Positions 51,381 to 60,351 are shown, counted from the stretch's first letter. The stretch: 64,000 nt of DNA from Acidobacteriaceae bacterium (GCA_035944135.1 DASZBM010000007.1:62001-126000), one strand, 5' to 3'. Numbers and translations: made by a program. The notes: a model not told the origin generated them from the letters alone.

Positions 51381-53282
51381 ATGAACTGGTTAGCTGTGGG
51401 CTTGCTGGCCTGTTTCGCAATCGCTGGCTGGAGCCAAACCGGTGCCCGGAAAAGGATTGAGCCGGGATGGCCGGAGTACGGCGGAACGCTCGAAGGCCAG
51501 CGGTACTCGGCTGCAGCGCAGATCAACCGCCGCAATGTCGCGCAGCTCCGGCAGGTCTGGTCGCTGGACGTCCGCCAGTACGAAGGAGACAGGCCGCGCG
51601 GCAGCTTCGAGGCGACTCCGGTGCTCTGGCGAGGAGCGCTCTTCCTGACGACGCCCAAGGATGTGGTGCTTGCTGTCGATGCCACGACCGGAAAGGTACT
51701 GTGGACATTCGACCCCGGTGTGAAGGATGCAGATGTCCACTACATCGGGACCTCTCGCGGCGTGGCGGTGTGGCATGACCGGCACGGCGGTGCAACGTGC
51801 TCCGATCGCGTGCTCGTGGCTACATTGGATCGGCGGCTGATTGCCCTCGATGCGCGAACCAGCGCAACGTGCAAGGGGTTTGGCAACGCCGGCGCAGTCG
51901 ACCTTAGCGTTGGTCTGTACCTGCCGAACAAGGACTATCTGTACTACACGTCGCCGCCGGTGGTGGTTGGAGATCGAGTGATCCTCGGCTCATCGATCGC
52001 GGACAACCAGAACATCGACACGCCTTCCGGTGCGGTACGCGCGTTTGATGTGCGTTCCGGTAAACCGTTGTGGGAGTGGGAGCCCTTGGCTTCGGTGAAC
52101 GGGCCGGGGCCGCACAAGAGTGGAGCGGGAAATGCCTGGGCGCCGCTGGCCGCGGACGCCGAGCATGACTTGGTGTTCGTACCGACGAGCAGTCCCTCAG
52201 TGGACTACTTCGGCGGCATGCGGCCCGGCGATAACCGCGATGCCGACTCCATCGTGGCGCTGCGAGCGTCAACGGGCGAGAAGGTGTGGGCGTTTCAGCT
52301 TGTTCACCACGACCTCTGGGACTACGACACGGCGTCGCAGCCGCTCCTGTTCATGTGGCACCGAAAGGTGCCTGCGGTTGCAGTGATGAATAAGACGGGC
52401 ATGATTTATGTGTTCAATCGCCTCAATGGCGAGGCGCTGTTCCCCATCGAAGAACGTTCCGTTCCGCAGAGCGATATCGCGGGAGAGCAGACCTGGCCGA
52501 CGCAGCCGTTTTCTGCAGTCGAGCCGCTGTTATCCATGCAGTTCAAAGTGGATCAGATGGCAGCCACTGATGCTTCCGATCAGGATTTTTGTGAGCGGCT
52601 CATGAAAGACGTCCGGTACGAAGGCCCGTTCACGCCTCCTTCGATGGCGGGGACGGTGATCTATCCGGCGTCGCTGGGTGGGCCGAACTGGGGGTCCGGG
52701 GCTTTTGATCCGACGACCGGTGTGATGTACGTGCGGGTGAACTCGATGGCGTACCTGGTGTGGCTGAGCGAGGGCGCACCGAAGGGTGCAGAGAAGAGCT
52801 CAACGAGCCCGCGAGATCAGCTGAAATCAGGCCTGTTTCGGCCGCCGGATGCAGCGCTGGGGGGTGGGGGGATGTTGATGGGGGGAACGCCGTATGCCGT
52901 AAATATGGCGGCGCTGGTCGGGCCGAATGGGACGCCGTGTGGTGGCGCGCCTTATGGGCGGGTTGTAGCGACCGACCTGAACACGGGGAAGCAGGTGTGG
53001 TCGGTGACGCATGGGAGGATGGCGGGGCGGGCGGGGTCGATTGGGATGGGTGGGCCAGTGGTGACAGCGGGTGGGCTGGTGTTTGTGGGTGCGTCGAGGG
53101 ATGCGTTCCTGCGGGCCTACGACGCGGCGACCGGACGGGAGTTGTGGGAGGGGCAGTTGCGGGCTCCGGCAACCGGGACGCCGATGACCTACCTGGTGAA
53201 GAGGCGGCAGTTTCTGGTCGTGGCGACGGGCTCGGATGATGGCAAGCAGCCGGATCGATTGGTGGCATTTGGGTTGAAATGA
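51381..53282 (+). CDS. PQQ-dependent quinoprotein dehydrogenase, secreted
   Basis: A 633-residue beta-propeller dehydrogenase. It has a Sec signal peptide (LAVGLLACFAIAGWSQ), the start-type motif WPEYGGTLEGQRYSAAAQIN at the N-terminus, and repeated propeller blades with tryptophan-docking-type repeats (TTPKDVVLAVDATTGKVLWT, then DFRSGK-like YAVNMAAL). The PQQ-pocket part is GAGNAWAPLAADAEHDLVFV and SPSVDYFGGMRPGDNRDADS, close to glucose-type (Gcd-like) quinoproteins. No haem CxxCH is present, so electrons leave to a separate acceptor. The substrate is a sugar or alcohol, not settled. The last about 400 bases are very G-rich. A copy of the dispersed repeat follows its stop. Confidence 0.88.
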   Translation: MNWLAVGLLACFAIAGWSQTGARKRIEPGWPEYGGTLEGQRYSAAAQINRRNVAQLRQVWSLDVRQYEGDRPRGSFEATPVLWRGALFLTTPKDVVLAVDATTGKVLWTFDPGVKDADVHYIGTSRGVAVWHDRHGGATCSDRVLVATLDRRLIALDARTSATCKGFGNAGAVDLSVGLYLPNKDYLYYTSPPVVVGDRVILGSSIADNQNIDTPSGAVRAFDVRSGKPLWEWEPLASVNGPGPHKSGAGNAWAPLAADAEHDLVFVPTSSPSVDYFGGMRPGDNRDADSIVALRASTGEKVWAFQLVHHDLWDYDTASQPLLFMWHRKVPAVAVMNKTGMIYVFNRLNGEALFPIEERSVPQSDIAGEQTWPTQPFSAVEPLLSMQFKVDQMAATDASDQDFCERLMKDVRYEGPFTPPSMAGTVIYPASLGGPNWGSGAFDPTTGVMYVRVNSMAYLVWLSEGAPKGAEKSSTSPRDQLKSGLFRPPDAALGGGGMLMGGTPYAVNMAALVGPNGTPCGGAPYGRVVATDLNTGKQVWSVTHGRMAGRAGSIGMGGPVVTAGGLVFVGASRDAFLRAYDAATGRELWEGQLRAPATGTPMTYLVKRRQFLVVATGSDDGKQPDRLVAFGLK

Positions 53283-53285
53283 GGG

Positions 53286-53354
53286 CGGGTGCCCCTCCCC
53301 CTAATATTGCGCAAAATCTTCAGAACAGAGACTTTTAGGTCCGGACCTGTGGCG
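53286..53354 (-). repeat. Dispersed intergenic repeat, copy 2
   Basis: The reverse complement of this segment matches 26722-26790: (CC)ACAGGTCCG, CCTAAAA, TCTGAAGATTTTGCGCA (exact 17 bases at 53309-53325), then a GGGGGAGGGG-type tail. It follows the quinoprotein stop directly. ACTTTTAG (53331-53338) can pair CTAAAAGT (53374-53381) just beyond it. Confidence 0.75.
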
Positions 53355-53416
53355 AACAAAGAGACAGGTGTGTCTAAAAGTGCTCAGGACCCCCCCAGTC
53401 TGTTTGACACGGTTTG

Positions 53417-53432
53417 ATGTAGCATGCTACAT
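53417..53432. promoter_or_regulatory. Perfect 16-bp palindrome, PadR-type operator candidate
   Basis: ATGTAGCATGCTACAT is a perfect palindrome of the form ATGT-N8-ACAT, the published PadR-family recognition pattern. It lies 36 bases before the GTG start of the gene at 53468. No PadR gene is in the window, so the regulator would be encoded elsewhere. Confidence 0.5.
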
Positions 53433-53467
53433 AGTGGTCGCATGAAGCGTGAGGCAAGCAGAGTCCT

Positions 53468-54706
53468 GTGACCTCGAAGGTACGTTTGCTGGCGATCGGC
53501 CGTACTGTCGTGGTTGTGGTCTTTGCCCTGTTCTTCGTTGCATTCTGTTTTGCTCAGTTGCAGGAGCATCTGTTGCGGCACCGCGCGGAGCGGCTGCTTG
53601 CGGACTTCCAGTCGATCCGGCTGCACCAGAGTAAGTGGGCGGACGCGCAGCGTTTGATGAATCGATGGGGAGCGTGGGGGCACTCTGACGGGCAATGCAC
53701 CTCCGAAGACTGCGATTACACAATCACCCTCACGGATGCTGTGACGGATCTGGAGGGAGGCGTTCATTCAAAATGGACTTGGTGGTGGCTCCCCTGGGTG
53801 TTCCGTTCGTACGAACTGCTAGGCGGGAAAGGTGCTGTCATGCGCGTTGCCTTCGTGGTGCAGGACGGCACCATATGGCGCAGCGGCGTGTGGCTGGGCT
53901 TCGATGTTCCGCCACGGACCGTGAACAAGGAAGACGACTATGGATATTGGATCGGGGTGTCAGCGAAAGCCAGCGATTCTCTTCGCCAAAGGTGGGACTT
54001 CGTGCGCGGTCGTTCTGTTGGTCCGTGGGTTTTGGGAACGGACGATCAGCTCGCGCAACACCCAAACTACAAGGCGGGAAGACCGGGCGGATGTGAGATG
54101 TGTTTAATGGCGGAAGTGACGTTCACGCCTGCGATCTCGCCCGAGGAGTTGAAGCGTGTCACGGACTACAACCTATCCTGCATAACGCGCTTTCATCGTT
54201 GCGTGAACATTCCGGACGTTCTGCCGATTGCGCGGGACTGGCATCTTTATCCGACGACTGAACCACCTTATAAGGACGTGCCACCGCCGCCGCATTCATG
54301 CGACATCCCGCTGTTCGTGGTGGCCCGGGACGCGGAGCGAATCTTACTTGTGGATGTGCTGTCGGTCGGAACGACGAAGCAAGACGTCTATGGGGAGTCG
54401 CGGGACATCGAGACTGCAAAGGTGCGGCTGATGCAGCCAATCAAGGGGACGATTCCACTGGCTCCAGGAGCTGTGTTTACGGTAGAGCCTGACCCAGGAG
54501 ACGTGCAGGTATCGCATGCGGCTGAGAGTTTGATAGCCGGGAAACGATACATTCTTGTTCCCTGGTATGGGGCAAACTTCGTAATGACGGAGTTGGACTT
54601 CTGTGGCGTGTTTGAAGATTCTCCGCTCGCGCAGGCACAGCTTAGGAAGGGTTTCGCGCAGAACGACACGCTGCGGCACAGGGGCGCATTTGGCGGCATT
54701 TGGTGA
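53468..54706 (+). CDS. Unknown membrane-anchored Cys-containing protein
   Basis: A 412-residue protein with GTG start. One N-terminal transmembrane helix (about 11-29, VVVVVFALFFVAFCFAQ) follows a short basic cytoplasmic part. The rest is extracytoplasmic, with about ten Cys, many in pairs (CTSEDC, CEMC, CITRFHRC), and Trp/Pro-rich segments such as WTWWWLPWVFRSYELLG. The C-terminal third has alternating strands (ILLVDVLSVGTTKQDVYG, then AKVRLMQPIKGTIPLAPGAV) suggesting an all-beta domain. I know no family. The palindrome before it points to repression by a PadR-like factor. Base use is somewhat lower in GC than its neighbours. Confidence 0.7.
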   Translation: MTSKVRLLAIGRTVVVVVFALFFVAFCFAQLQEHLLRHRAERLLADFQSIRLHQSKWADAQRLMNRWGAWGHSDGQCTSEDCDYTITLTDAVTDLEGGVHSKWTWWWLPWVFRSYELLGGKGAVMRVAFVVQDGTIWRSGVWLGFDVPPRTVNKEDDYGYWIGVSAKASDSLRQRWDFVRGRSVGPWVLGTDDQLAQHPNYKAGRPGGCEMCLMAEVTFTPAISPEELKRVTDYNLSCITRFHRCVNIPDVLPIARDWHLYPTTEPPYKDVPPPPHSCDIPLFVVARDAERILLVDVLSVGTTKQDVYGESRDIETAKVRLMQPIKGTIPLAPGAVFTVEPDPGDVQVSHAAESLIAGKRYILVPWYGANFVMTELDFCGVFEDSPLAQAQLRKGFAQNDTLRHRGAFGGIW

Positions 54707-54727
54707 TTGTGGTGCCGTTATGCAAAC

Positions 54728-55444
54728 CTAACGCGTCGGTGAAGCGGGCACTTTCAGGAAATCTGCCGGTGGCAGAACGGTGCGGGTGAAGCGGGCGGAG
54801 TAGATTTCGCCGGTGAAGAAGTCGCGCTTGTCGATGCGTGTGCCGACCGAGGTGGTGCCGGGCGGCAGCGGCGCGAGGGTGATGGTGATCTGGCCTTGGA
54901 GCTCGCCATCGACATATCCGCGGAGGGTTTTGCCGTCGTAGGTGGCGGCGACGGCGTACCAGCGATCGAGCGGATGGAGATGCGGGGCGTCGCAGGCGAG
55001 AATGACGCCATGCTGTTCGGGGCCGCCGCGGAGATCGATGCCGACGGTGTCGAGACACCATTGGTTGTTGACGATGCGGATCTCGAACATGCGGCGCGAT
55101 GGCGAGTTCTGGTCCTGCATGTGGAAGAAGCGCTGGGCCGGGGCGCCTTTCGAAGATGGGCGGAAGAGGACTTCGAAGGTATAAGTGGAGTCACCGGTGA
55201 GCGGAGCGGTGTTCAGGAAGAGCGCATCGCCGGTGGGGTTGCCGGTGTCTGGATCACTGTTTGTGTTTCCGTGGCCCTCGAAATGGATGGCCTTGCCGAT
55301 GGATGTGTCGACGACCTGCGGATTGCCGATGGTGGTGACGGGTGTGCCGCCGATTCGGGTGAGGTTGTCGAAGCGCCAGCTGATCGCTTGCTGAGCGGAG
55401 CAAGGAATGGCGAGGGAAAGAATTGCGGCGGCGAGGAGCTTCAT
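54728..55444 (-). CDS. Secreted LamG-like (concanavalin-fold) protein
   Basis: A 238-residue protein. It has a Sec signal peptide (MKLLAAAILSLAIPCSAQQ), cut at about residue 18, then one jelly-roll domain with the LamG/Concanavalin-A-like pattern: FEVLFRPSSKGAPAQRFFHM, then RWYAVAATYDGKTLRGYVDG, then GEIYSARFTRTVLPPADFL. This fold binds sugars or acts as a spacer in secreted enzymes; here it stands alone. It ends 21 bases from the stop of the convergent gene at 54706. The start at ATG 55444 is used; GTG 55450 is the alternative. It is upstream of no other same-strand gene but follows the sulfatase (117 bases). Confidence 0.82.
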   Translation of the reverse strand: MKLLAAAILSLAIPCSAQQAISWRFDNLTRIGGTPVTTIGNPQVVDTSIGKAIHFEGHGNTNSDPDTGNPTGDALFLNTAPLTGDSTYTFEVLFRPSSKGAPAQRFFHMQDQNSPSRRMFEIRIVNNQWCLDTVGIDLRGGPEQHGVILACDAPHLHPLDRWYAVAATYDGKTLRGYVDGELQGQITITLAPLPPGTTSVGTRIDKRDFFTGEIYSARFTRTVLPPADFLKVPASPTR

Positions 55445-55567
55445 GTGCACACCAGCATACGGAAGCGCTCACGCAACAGGTGAGCTGTTCGTAGCACCTC
55501 GTTCCCGGCGGCACGTATTTACGCTTGTTCGAACCCGCCCGCAGCCAACGCGCTGAGTCCAAGCCGT

Positions 55568-57145
55568 CTACTTCGACCGCGTCGCCTTGACCATTGTGAG
55601 ACCCGTGTCATAGTCGAGTTCGCGCGGCAGATACCCGTCATCTTCCCGTTGACGCGTCATTCCCGCGTTCTCCCATTTCTCCGGAAACTCGGGCCGCCAG
55701 GCCCTGCGGCCCCAGTAGTATCCGCGAAACGGGTCGCGAGACGTGTTCATCCAATCCAGCAACTTGTCGTGCAACCCATTCCGGATTGCAGCGTGTTCTC
55801 CGGAGTCGATCAGATTATTCATCTCACTCGGGTCGGTCTGCAGATCGTACAGTTCGTCGGTCACGAGCAGGTTTATGGAGAGTTTGTAACGTCCGTCGCA
55901 AACGCAGCGGATCGGTTGATATCCACCGAATCCGTCGTGATCGACCTCGTAGCGTCCCCACTCGATGAACACTTCGTCGCGCACCTTCGCCGCCGGGTCT
56001 CGAAGCAGGGCCAGCATGCTGTTTCCCTGGAGAGTCTTCGGGATATCGAAGCCGAAGAATTCCATCAATGTGCCGTTGAGGTCGATGTGTGACACGAGAC
56101 TGCTTGAGGTGCTTTTCGGTGGCGTATGTCCGGGCCAGCTCACCAGAAAGGGGACGTGCGTGATCTCCTCGTACATCACCGGACCCTTATCTGTCAGCCG
56201 ATGAGATTCGAGAAACACGCCATGATCCGACGTATAGATGATGAGCGCACCGGGAGCAGACTTCTCGATTTCATCCAACAGCCGGCCGATTTCGTGATCG
56301 ATGAATGTATGGGCACCAAAGAATTGGGGCATGTGAATGGGTGGTTGCGTTTTGTTGAGGCGGCCATCCGCCCAAATCCGTTGTTCAACCGGCTTGTTCT
56401 CCAGGGAATCGTCCACGTTGACGCTGCGCGGGAACTGATATTGCTCGTACATGTCGATATATTCGCGCGGGCATAAGGAAGGACCGTGTGGCTCGTCGTA
56501 TGCGGCGACGAGGAGATAGTCTTCACCGGTGTGATTGGTCAGAAAATCAACAGCGCGATTCGTGACGCGGTGGCCATAACATTTGTCGGCGGTCCAGGAG
56601 CCGTCTCGCGCAGTTTTCGGATCTCTCGAACGCACCCTGTCTTCGGGCGAAAGCTCATTGAGATAGGTGCGCATGTCATACCAGTAAGCCGGATCCCAGC
56701 CCGGTGCGGGAATGCCCGTGTCGAAGTAATCGGTCCCGCTGAGATGCCATTTGCCCATGAAGGCGCAATGGATTCCCTTGTCGTGCAGCCGCTTGCCGAT
56801 GGAGTGCTCGGTCTCCCCGACCGGCATACTGTTTCCCCAGACTCCGTTGGAGTGCGGATATAGGCCGGTCCAGATAGAGGAACGGGCCGGTGCGCACACC
56901 GGCTGGCAATTGTAGGCCTTGTCGAACCGGCAGCCCGCAGCCGCGAGCCGGTCGAGATTCGGGGTCTTGAGGCCAGTGTCCCGGTAGCAATGCAACATGT
57001 CGTAGCGAACCGACTCACCGAGGATGATGACCACCTGCCGCGGATTCGCGGACTTGCTTCTGCCTGCAGCAACTGACTTATTGTTCTTGACCAAGGAAGC
57101 GACTCCACTCGCGCCAGCCGATTTTACGAAGTCCCTGCGATTCAT
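55568..57145 (-). CDS. Tat-type sulfatase
   Basis: A 525-residue alkaline-phosphatase-fold hydrolase. The N-terminus is a Tat-like signal (MNRRDFVKSAGASG). The active-site motif QPVCAPARSS (Cys 84, C-x-P-x-R) is to be converted to formylglycine. Other metal and substrate residues are in KWHLSGTDYF, DYLLVAAYDEPHGPSL and IIYTSDHGVFLESHRL, and a C-terminal subdomain with RCVCDGRYKLSIN and QTDPSEMNNLID is typical of sulfatases. The first metal-ligand position reads GESVRYDML instead of the usual Asp-Asp pair, as in a subset of sulfatase relatives. It likely cleaves sulfate esters of polysaccharides in the periplasm. No maturase (anSME) gene is adjacent. It is transcribed alone. Confidence 0.9.
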   Translation of the reverse strand: MNRRDFVKSAGASGVASLVKNNKSVAAGRSKSANPRQVVIILGESVRYDMLHCYRDTGLKTPNLDRLAAAGCRFDKAYNCQPVCAPARSSIWTGLYPHSNGVWGNSMPVGETEHSIGKRLHDKGIHCAFMGKWHLSGTDYFDTGIPAPGWDPAYWYDMRTYLNELSPEDRVRSRDPKTARDGSWTADKCYGHRVTNRAVDFLTNHTGEDYLLVAAYDEPHGPSLCPREYIDMYEQYQFPRSVNVDDSLENKPVEQRIWADGRLNKTQPPIHMPQFFGAHTFIDHEIGRLLDEIEKSAPGALIIYTSDHGVFLESHRLTDKGPVMYEEITHVPFLVSWPGHTPPKSTSSSLVSHIDLNGTLMEFFGFDIPKTLQGNSMLALLRDPAAKVRDEVFIEWGRYEVDHDGFGGYQPIRCVCDGRYKLSINLLVTDELYDLQTDPSEMNNLIDSGEHAAIRNGLHDKLLDWMNTSRDPFRGYYWGRRAWRPEFPEKWENAGMTRQREDDGYLPRELDYDTGLTMVKATRSK

Positions 57146-57344
57146 CCGGTCTCCCGCTTACTTCCTAAATCTACTCACGATGTACACAAAACGACTGTAC
57201 GTGTTGAAGAACGGGCAGGGAATGATGATCGGATTCCAGCTGCCGCATGTGTTGTTGTCGCTCACACCGCCGGCAAGGACGTTCGCTGAAACCGTTGCAA
57301 GCCGAATGTGACAGGTCGAATTGTCGAGGCGCGGAGAGCTGTGC

Positions 57345-59420
57345 TTATGCCAGCAACGGCGTCAACACCGGGGTTCGTGTGATGAGGATCACGCTGATGT
57401 CATCTTCCTGACCGAATGCCTGGGCAGCGGTGGCCACTTCAACTGCGTTTGAGGAAGAACTGATCAGGTTCTGCAGACGATCGAAGCCGAACAGTTCGCC
57501 CTTGCCGTTGGTGGCTTCGGCTGTGCCGTCTGATACCAGCACAAGGCGGTCATCTTCCTCCAGGTGAAACTGCATTGTGGATGGCTCCAATGCATCGATC
57601 ATGCCCAGCGGAAGGGCGCCTTCCATGGGCAGCGGAACACCGTTGAGGTAAGGCGCAAGGTGTCCGGCGTTGGCGAGATCGGCGCGGCCGTCCTTCGCGA
57701 TGCGAAGAGCCAGGCAGGTGGCTTGTGCATCGGCGCGGCCTGCGAGACGGCGGTTCAGAGTTTCGAGGATGTACGCTGGGTCGTTGTTTTCATCGGCGGT
57801 GCTTCGGAGGGCGCCCACAAGCAACGCGACAAGCATGCCGGCTTTGAGGCCTTTGCCGGTTACATCGCCCGCTACGATGAGCAGGCTGTCGTCGGCCTGG
57901 TTGGGAATGATCTGGAAGAAGTCTCCACCGACTTCGCGTGCGGGACGGTATTCGCTTTCGATGACGAGGCCGGGCAGCACCGTGCGGGCTTCGGGCAGAA
58001 TGACCTGCTGGACCTCTTGGGCGTTCTTGATATCGATGGCTGTTTCGCGCTGCCGTTGCAGCGACTGAAGCAGGCGCCGGATGAGGAGCACTGAAATGGC
58101 GGCGATATTAAGGAGATTGGCGATGTTGGAGTAAAACAACATGACACCATGCACAATCACCCAGCCGTGAAAATGCAGCTTGATGAGTACCGCCTGTAAT
58201 TGGCCGAAGATCAGAAAAACAACCGCAGGAATTACAAACCATCCCTCGCGTCTGTGCGCCCTTAAGCCCGACCACACGATGACGAGCAGCATGACAATGA
58301 GGAAGAGTGCGCAGGGTAATGACAGAGTTTCGACCACCGCGCTGACGGAGTGCGGCACAAATTCAAAAAGGAGATCGTGCCCGAATAGCCCGACCGTCAT
58401 GTAGATGCATGTTCCGATAGCTAATGCCTTGGGAGCCCAGGCCGGTTTCCGTTGAAACCAAAGCCACCAGACCATTCCCCATGCGCCGAGAATGAGCGGA
58501 GCCGAGAATGCTTCCAGTTCGACGAAGAACATTCGAAGGCTGACGAGTTGCGTGAAGTTGGCAAGGAAAAATACGAACTCGTTGATGACATCGAGTAGAA
58601 GAGCGCCTGCAACCCAGAGATAAACGCGATCCGAGCGGTCGAAGAAGACGAGACTGGCGATGACGATGGCCATAAAGAGGCCAAGGCAAACATCGAAGGG
58701 CGGGAAAGCCTGCAGGCGAAGATTCTGCAGAAGCGAAATGTCAGCGGCGGCGTTGACTGCAGACGATTCTCCGAGAAGCGGAGCGTAGTGGAGTCCGCCA
58801 ACAAAGGGGTGGTATGCGAGCCTGACCGGGCTCAACCAGAAGCGAAGGGCGAGCGTTACTTGCTGCGGAGTTCCAGTTGCGCGAAATAGAGAGAAGGTGG
58901 CGGGTTGAGTGAAGTAGACGGTCGGGTCATTCTGGTTGCGGAAGTCTCCCCAACTGCCCATCAGATTTCCGTCTGAAAATATCTGGTAGCCATCATCCGC
59001 GCCATCCACCCAGCCGAAGGTGGCAAAGGATATCGGCGTGCCCGGCAGAGCCAGTACGGGAACGCGGATGCGGTACCACGCCCAGCCCCAGTCGTTCAGG
59101 TGGCCTGTTGCTGTCCAGCCACGGACATATCGCGGATCGTTTGTGAAGGGGTCTGCCGATCCGTTCGGCGTGAGATCGACGTTCTCCCAGCGTGAATCAT
59201 CGAAGGAAGGATCAGCCCACAGCGGCTTGTGTGTGACTGGATCGAGGGGCGAGTCGCCGATCTGGAATTTCCATGGACCGGTGAGAGTGATCGTGGGGTT
59301 GCCGATTTGAGCAGGTGTCTGCGATAGCGCAGGCTTCACGCCAACAAGCGACAGGACAATGAGCAAGCCGCACGATGCAACGAAGGTCGGCGATGGCCTT
59401 GGAATTCGATGACGTCTCAT
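57345..59420 (-). CDS. SpoIIE phosphatase with 7TM and carbohydrate-like sensor
   Basis: A 691-residue protein. A signal peptide (1 to about 33) is followed by an extracytoplasmic jelly-roll at about 40-200 that resembles the GH2-type sugar-binding fold (GPWKFQIGDSPL, then DWGWAWYRIRVPVL, then FGWVDGADDGYQIFSDG). Seven hydrophobic helices span about 235-450 (7TM-DISM-like). A coiled linker (LLQSLQRQRETAIDIKNAQE) leads to a PP2C/SpoIIE domain at about 470-685 with VGGDFFQI and LIVAGDVTGKGLKAGMLVALL. The protein should sense an outside ligand and switch a partner (anti-sigma) system by dephosphorylation. The start at 59420 opens the signal peptide. It follows the VOC gene on the same strand by 56 bases. 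Confidence 0.92.
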   Translation of the reverse strand: MRRHRIPRPSPTFVASCGLLIVLSLVGVKPALSQTPAQIGNPTITLTGPWKFQIGDSPLDPVTHKPLWADPSFDDSRWENVDLTPNGSADPFTNDPRYVRGWTATGHLNDWGWAWYRIRVPVLALPGTPISFATFGWVDGADDGYQIFSDGNLMGSWGDFRNQNDPTVYFTQPATFSLFRATGTPQQVTLALRFWLSPVRLAYHPFVGGLHYAPLLGESSAVNAAADISLLQNLRLQAFPPFDVCLGLFMAIVIASLVFFDRSDRVYLWVAGALLLDVINEFVFFLANFTQLVSLRMFFVELEAFSAPLILGAWGMVWWLWFQRKPAWAPKALAIGTCIYMTVGLFGHDLLFEFVPHSVSAVVETLSLPCALFLIVMLLVIVWSGLRAHRREGWFVIPAVVFLIFGQLQAVLIKLHFHGWVIVHGVMLFYSNIANLLNIAAISVLLIRRLLQSLQRQRETAIDIKNAQEVQQVILPEARTVLPGLVIESEYRPAREVGGDFFQIIPNQADDSLLIVAGDVTGKGLKAGMLVALLVGALRSTADENNDPAYILETLNRRLAGRADAQATCLALRIAKDGRADLANAGHLAPYLNGVPLPMEGALPLGMIDALEPSTMQFHLEEDDRLVLVSDGTAEATNGKGELFGFDRLQNLISSSSNAVEVATAAQAFGQEDDISVILITRTPVLTPLLA

Positions 59421-59476
59421 AACTCTCGCGGGAAATGAGAGCACTATACACGCCGGTCGTCGCGGCTCGGTATGGG

Positions 59477-59839
59477 TTAGTCGCCGATGGGCTGCCAAAG
59501 CTCGATGCGATTTCCTTCGGGATCGGTGATCCAGCCAAACTTTCCGAAGTCGTAGCTGTCGCGCTTCGGATCGACGGTGACCCCTTCGGCGATCAGGCGG
59601 TCGAGCAAACCATCGAGGTCGTCGACCTGCAGATTGAGCATGGCTTTTTGTGCCGGAGGGAAGTAGGCGTCGTCTTGTTTGAACAAGGCGAAGATGACCT
59701 GGGCGCCCTGGGTCGGCGCAGGGAATCGAAACGCTCCGTCGGACTTTACGACACCGAGATGCTGCTCGTACCACGCGTACAGAGCTTTCGGATTGTTGGC
59801 GCGCAGGAATATTCCGCCAAATCCAGTGATGGAAGCCAT
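59477..59839 (-). CDS. VOC family (glyoxalase-like) protein
   Basis: A 120-residue protein of the vicinal-oxygen-chelate fold: FGGIFLRANNPKALYAWYEQ at the N-terminus, followed by AMLNLQVDDLDGLLDRLIAE, and the closing module GKFGWITDPEGNRIELWQP, in which the last Glu is a metal ligand in family members. Such proteins catalyse isomerisation, ring cleavage or antibiotic modification, or only bind. The specific role is unknown. It lies between arsR and the SpoIIE gene on the same strand and could be read together with arsR (67 bases gap); a link with arsenic (glyoxalase-like C-As lyase) is a possibility but not shown. Confidence 0.85.
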   Translation of the reverse strand: MASITGFGGIFLRANNPKALYAWYEQHLGVVKSDGAFRFPAPTQGAQVIFALFKQDDAYFPPAQKAMLNLQVDDLDGLLDRLIAEGVTVDPKRDSYDFGKFGWITDPEGNRIELWQPIGD

Positions 59840-59906
59840 AGGGTCTCCTCGGACGAAGATGTCTCCAGAGCTTACGCCGGCAGGGTCACGGTGCGGGGGG
59901 AAATTT

Positions 59907-60335
59907 TCATTTCATCTCGCAACCTGCCGCTGCAGATGCACGCCTCTGCGATAAGCGCGTGGGCAGTGGAGCTCCCTCGAGATCGTATCTGGCCGGCGCA
60001 CAGCAGGCCTTTGCGAGCCGCGCGCGGTCTGCCTGCATCGCCTTATCTTCCTTCAGCCAGTCGAGCGTCTGGCGGAGAATCTGCGTAGCTCCTGCGTGTG
60101 GCGGCATCACAATCCTGTAGTGCATCCACTTGCCTTCGCGCCGCGCTGAGACGATGCCCGCATTCCGCAGATAGGCGAGGTGCCGGGAGATTTTCGGCTG
60201 AAGTCCGCCAAGGATCTCAACGAAATAGCAGACGCAAACCTCCTGATCCGCCATGAGGTTGAGCAGCCGGAGGCGCGTGTTATCTCCGAGCGCCTGGAAG
60301 AACTGCTGCATGTCGAAAGCTGCCTTGGGAGCCAT
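59907..60335 (-). CDS. ArsR/SmtB-family arsenic-type repressor
   Basis: A 142-residue winged-helix metalloregulator. FFQALGDNTRLRLLNLM opens the HTH domain, followed by EVCVCYFVEILGGLQPKISR (metal-binding Cys 34 and Cys 36 in the VCVC motif, and the recognition helix), then LRNAGIVSARREGKWMHYRI (wing). The C-terminus has further cysteines (AKACCAPARYD, GCEMK). It is expected to bind arsenite or antimonite and release the operator, de-repressing arsM and arsC. The start lies about 80 bases from that of arsM on the other strand; the operator candidate is between them. It is downstream of no other gene. Confidence 0.92.
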   Translation of the reverse strand: MAPKAAFDMQQFFQALGDNTRLRLLNLMADQEVCVCYFVEILGGLQPKISRHLAYLRNAGIVSARREGKWMHYRIVMPPHAGATQILRQTLDWLKEDKAMQADRARLAKACCAPARYDLEGAPLPTRLSQRRASAAAGCEMK

Positions 60336-60351
60336 ACATTATATATACGCC

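Noticed and set aside
57159-57344. About 66-codon minus-strand frame after the SpoIIE gene (contains NVLAGGVSDNNTCGSWNPII)
   Set aside because: It looks weakly protein-like, but no start with ribosome site is present except a GTG giving 36 residues. It could be a gene remnant but is not supported.
59477-59839. VOC protein as an arsenic C-As lyase (ArsI)
   Set aside because: It is adjacent to arsR, but the ArsI vicinal cysteine pair is missing, so only a general VOC call is made.
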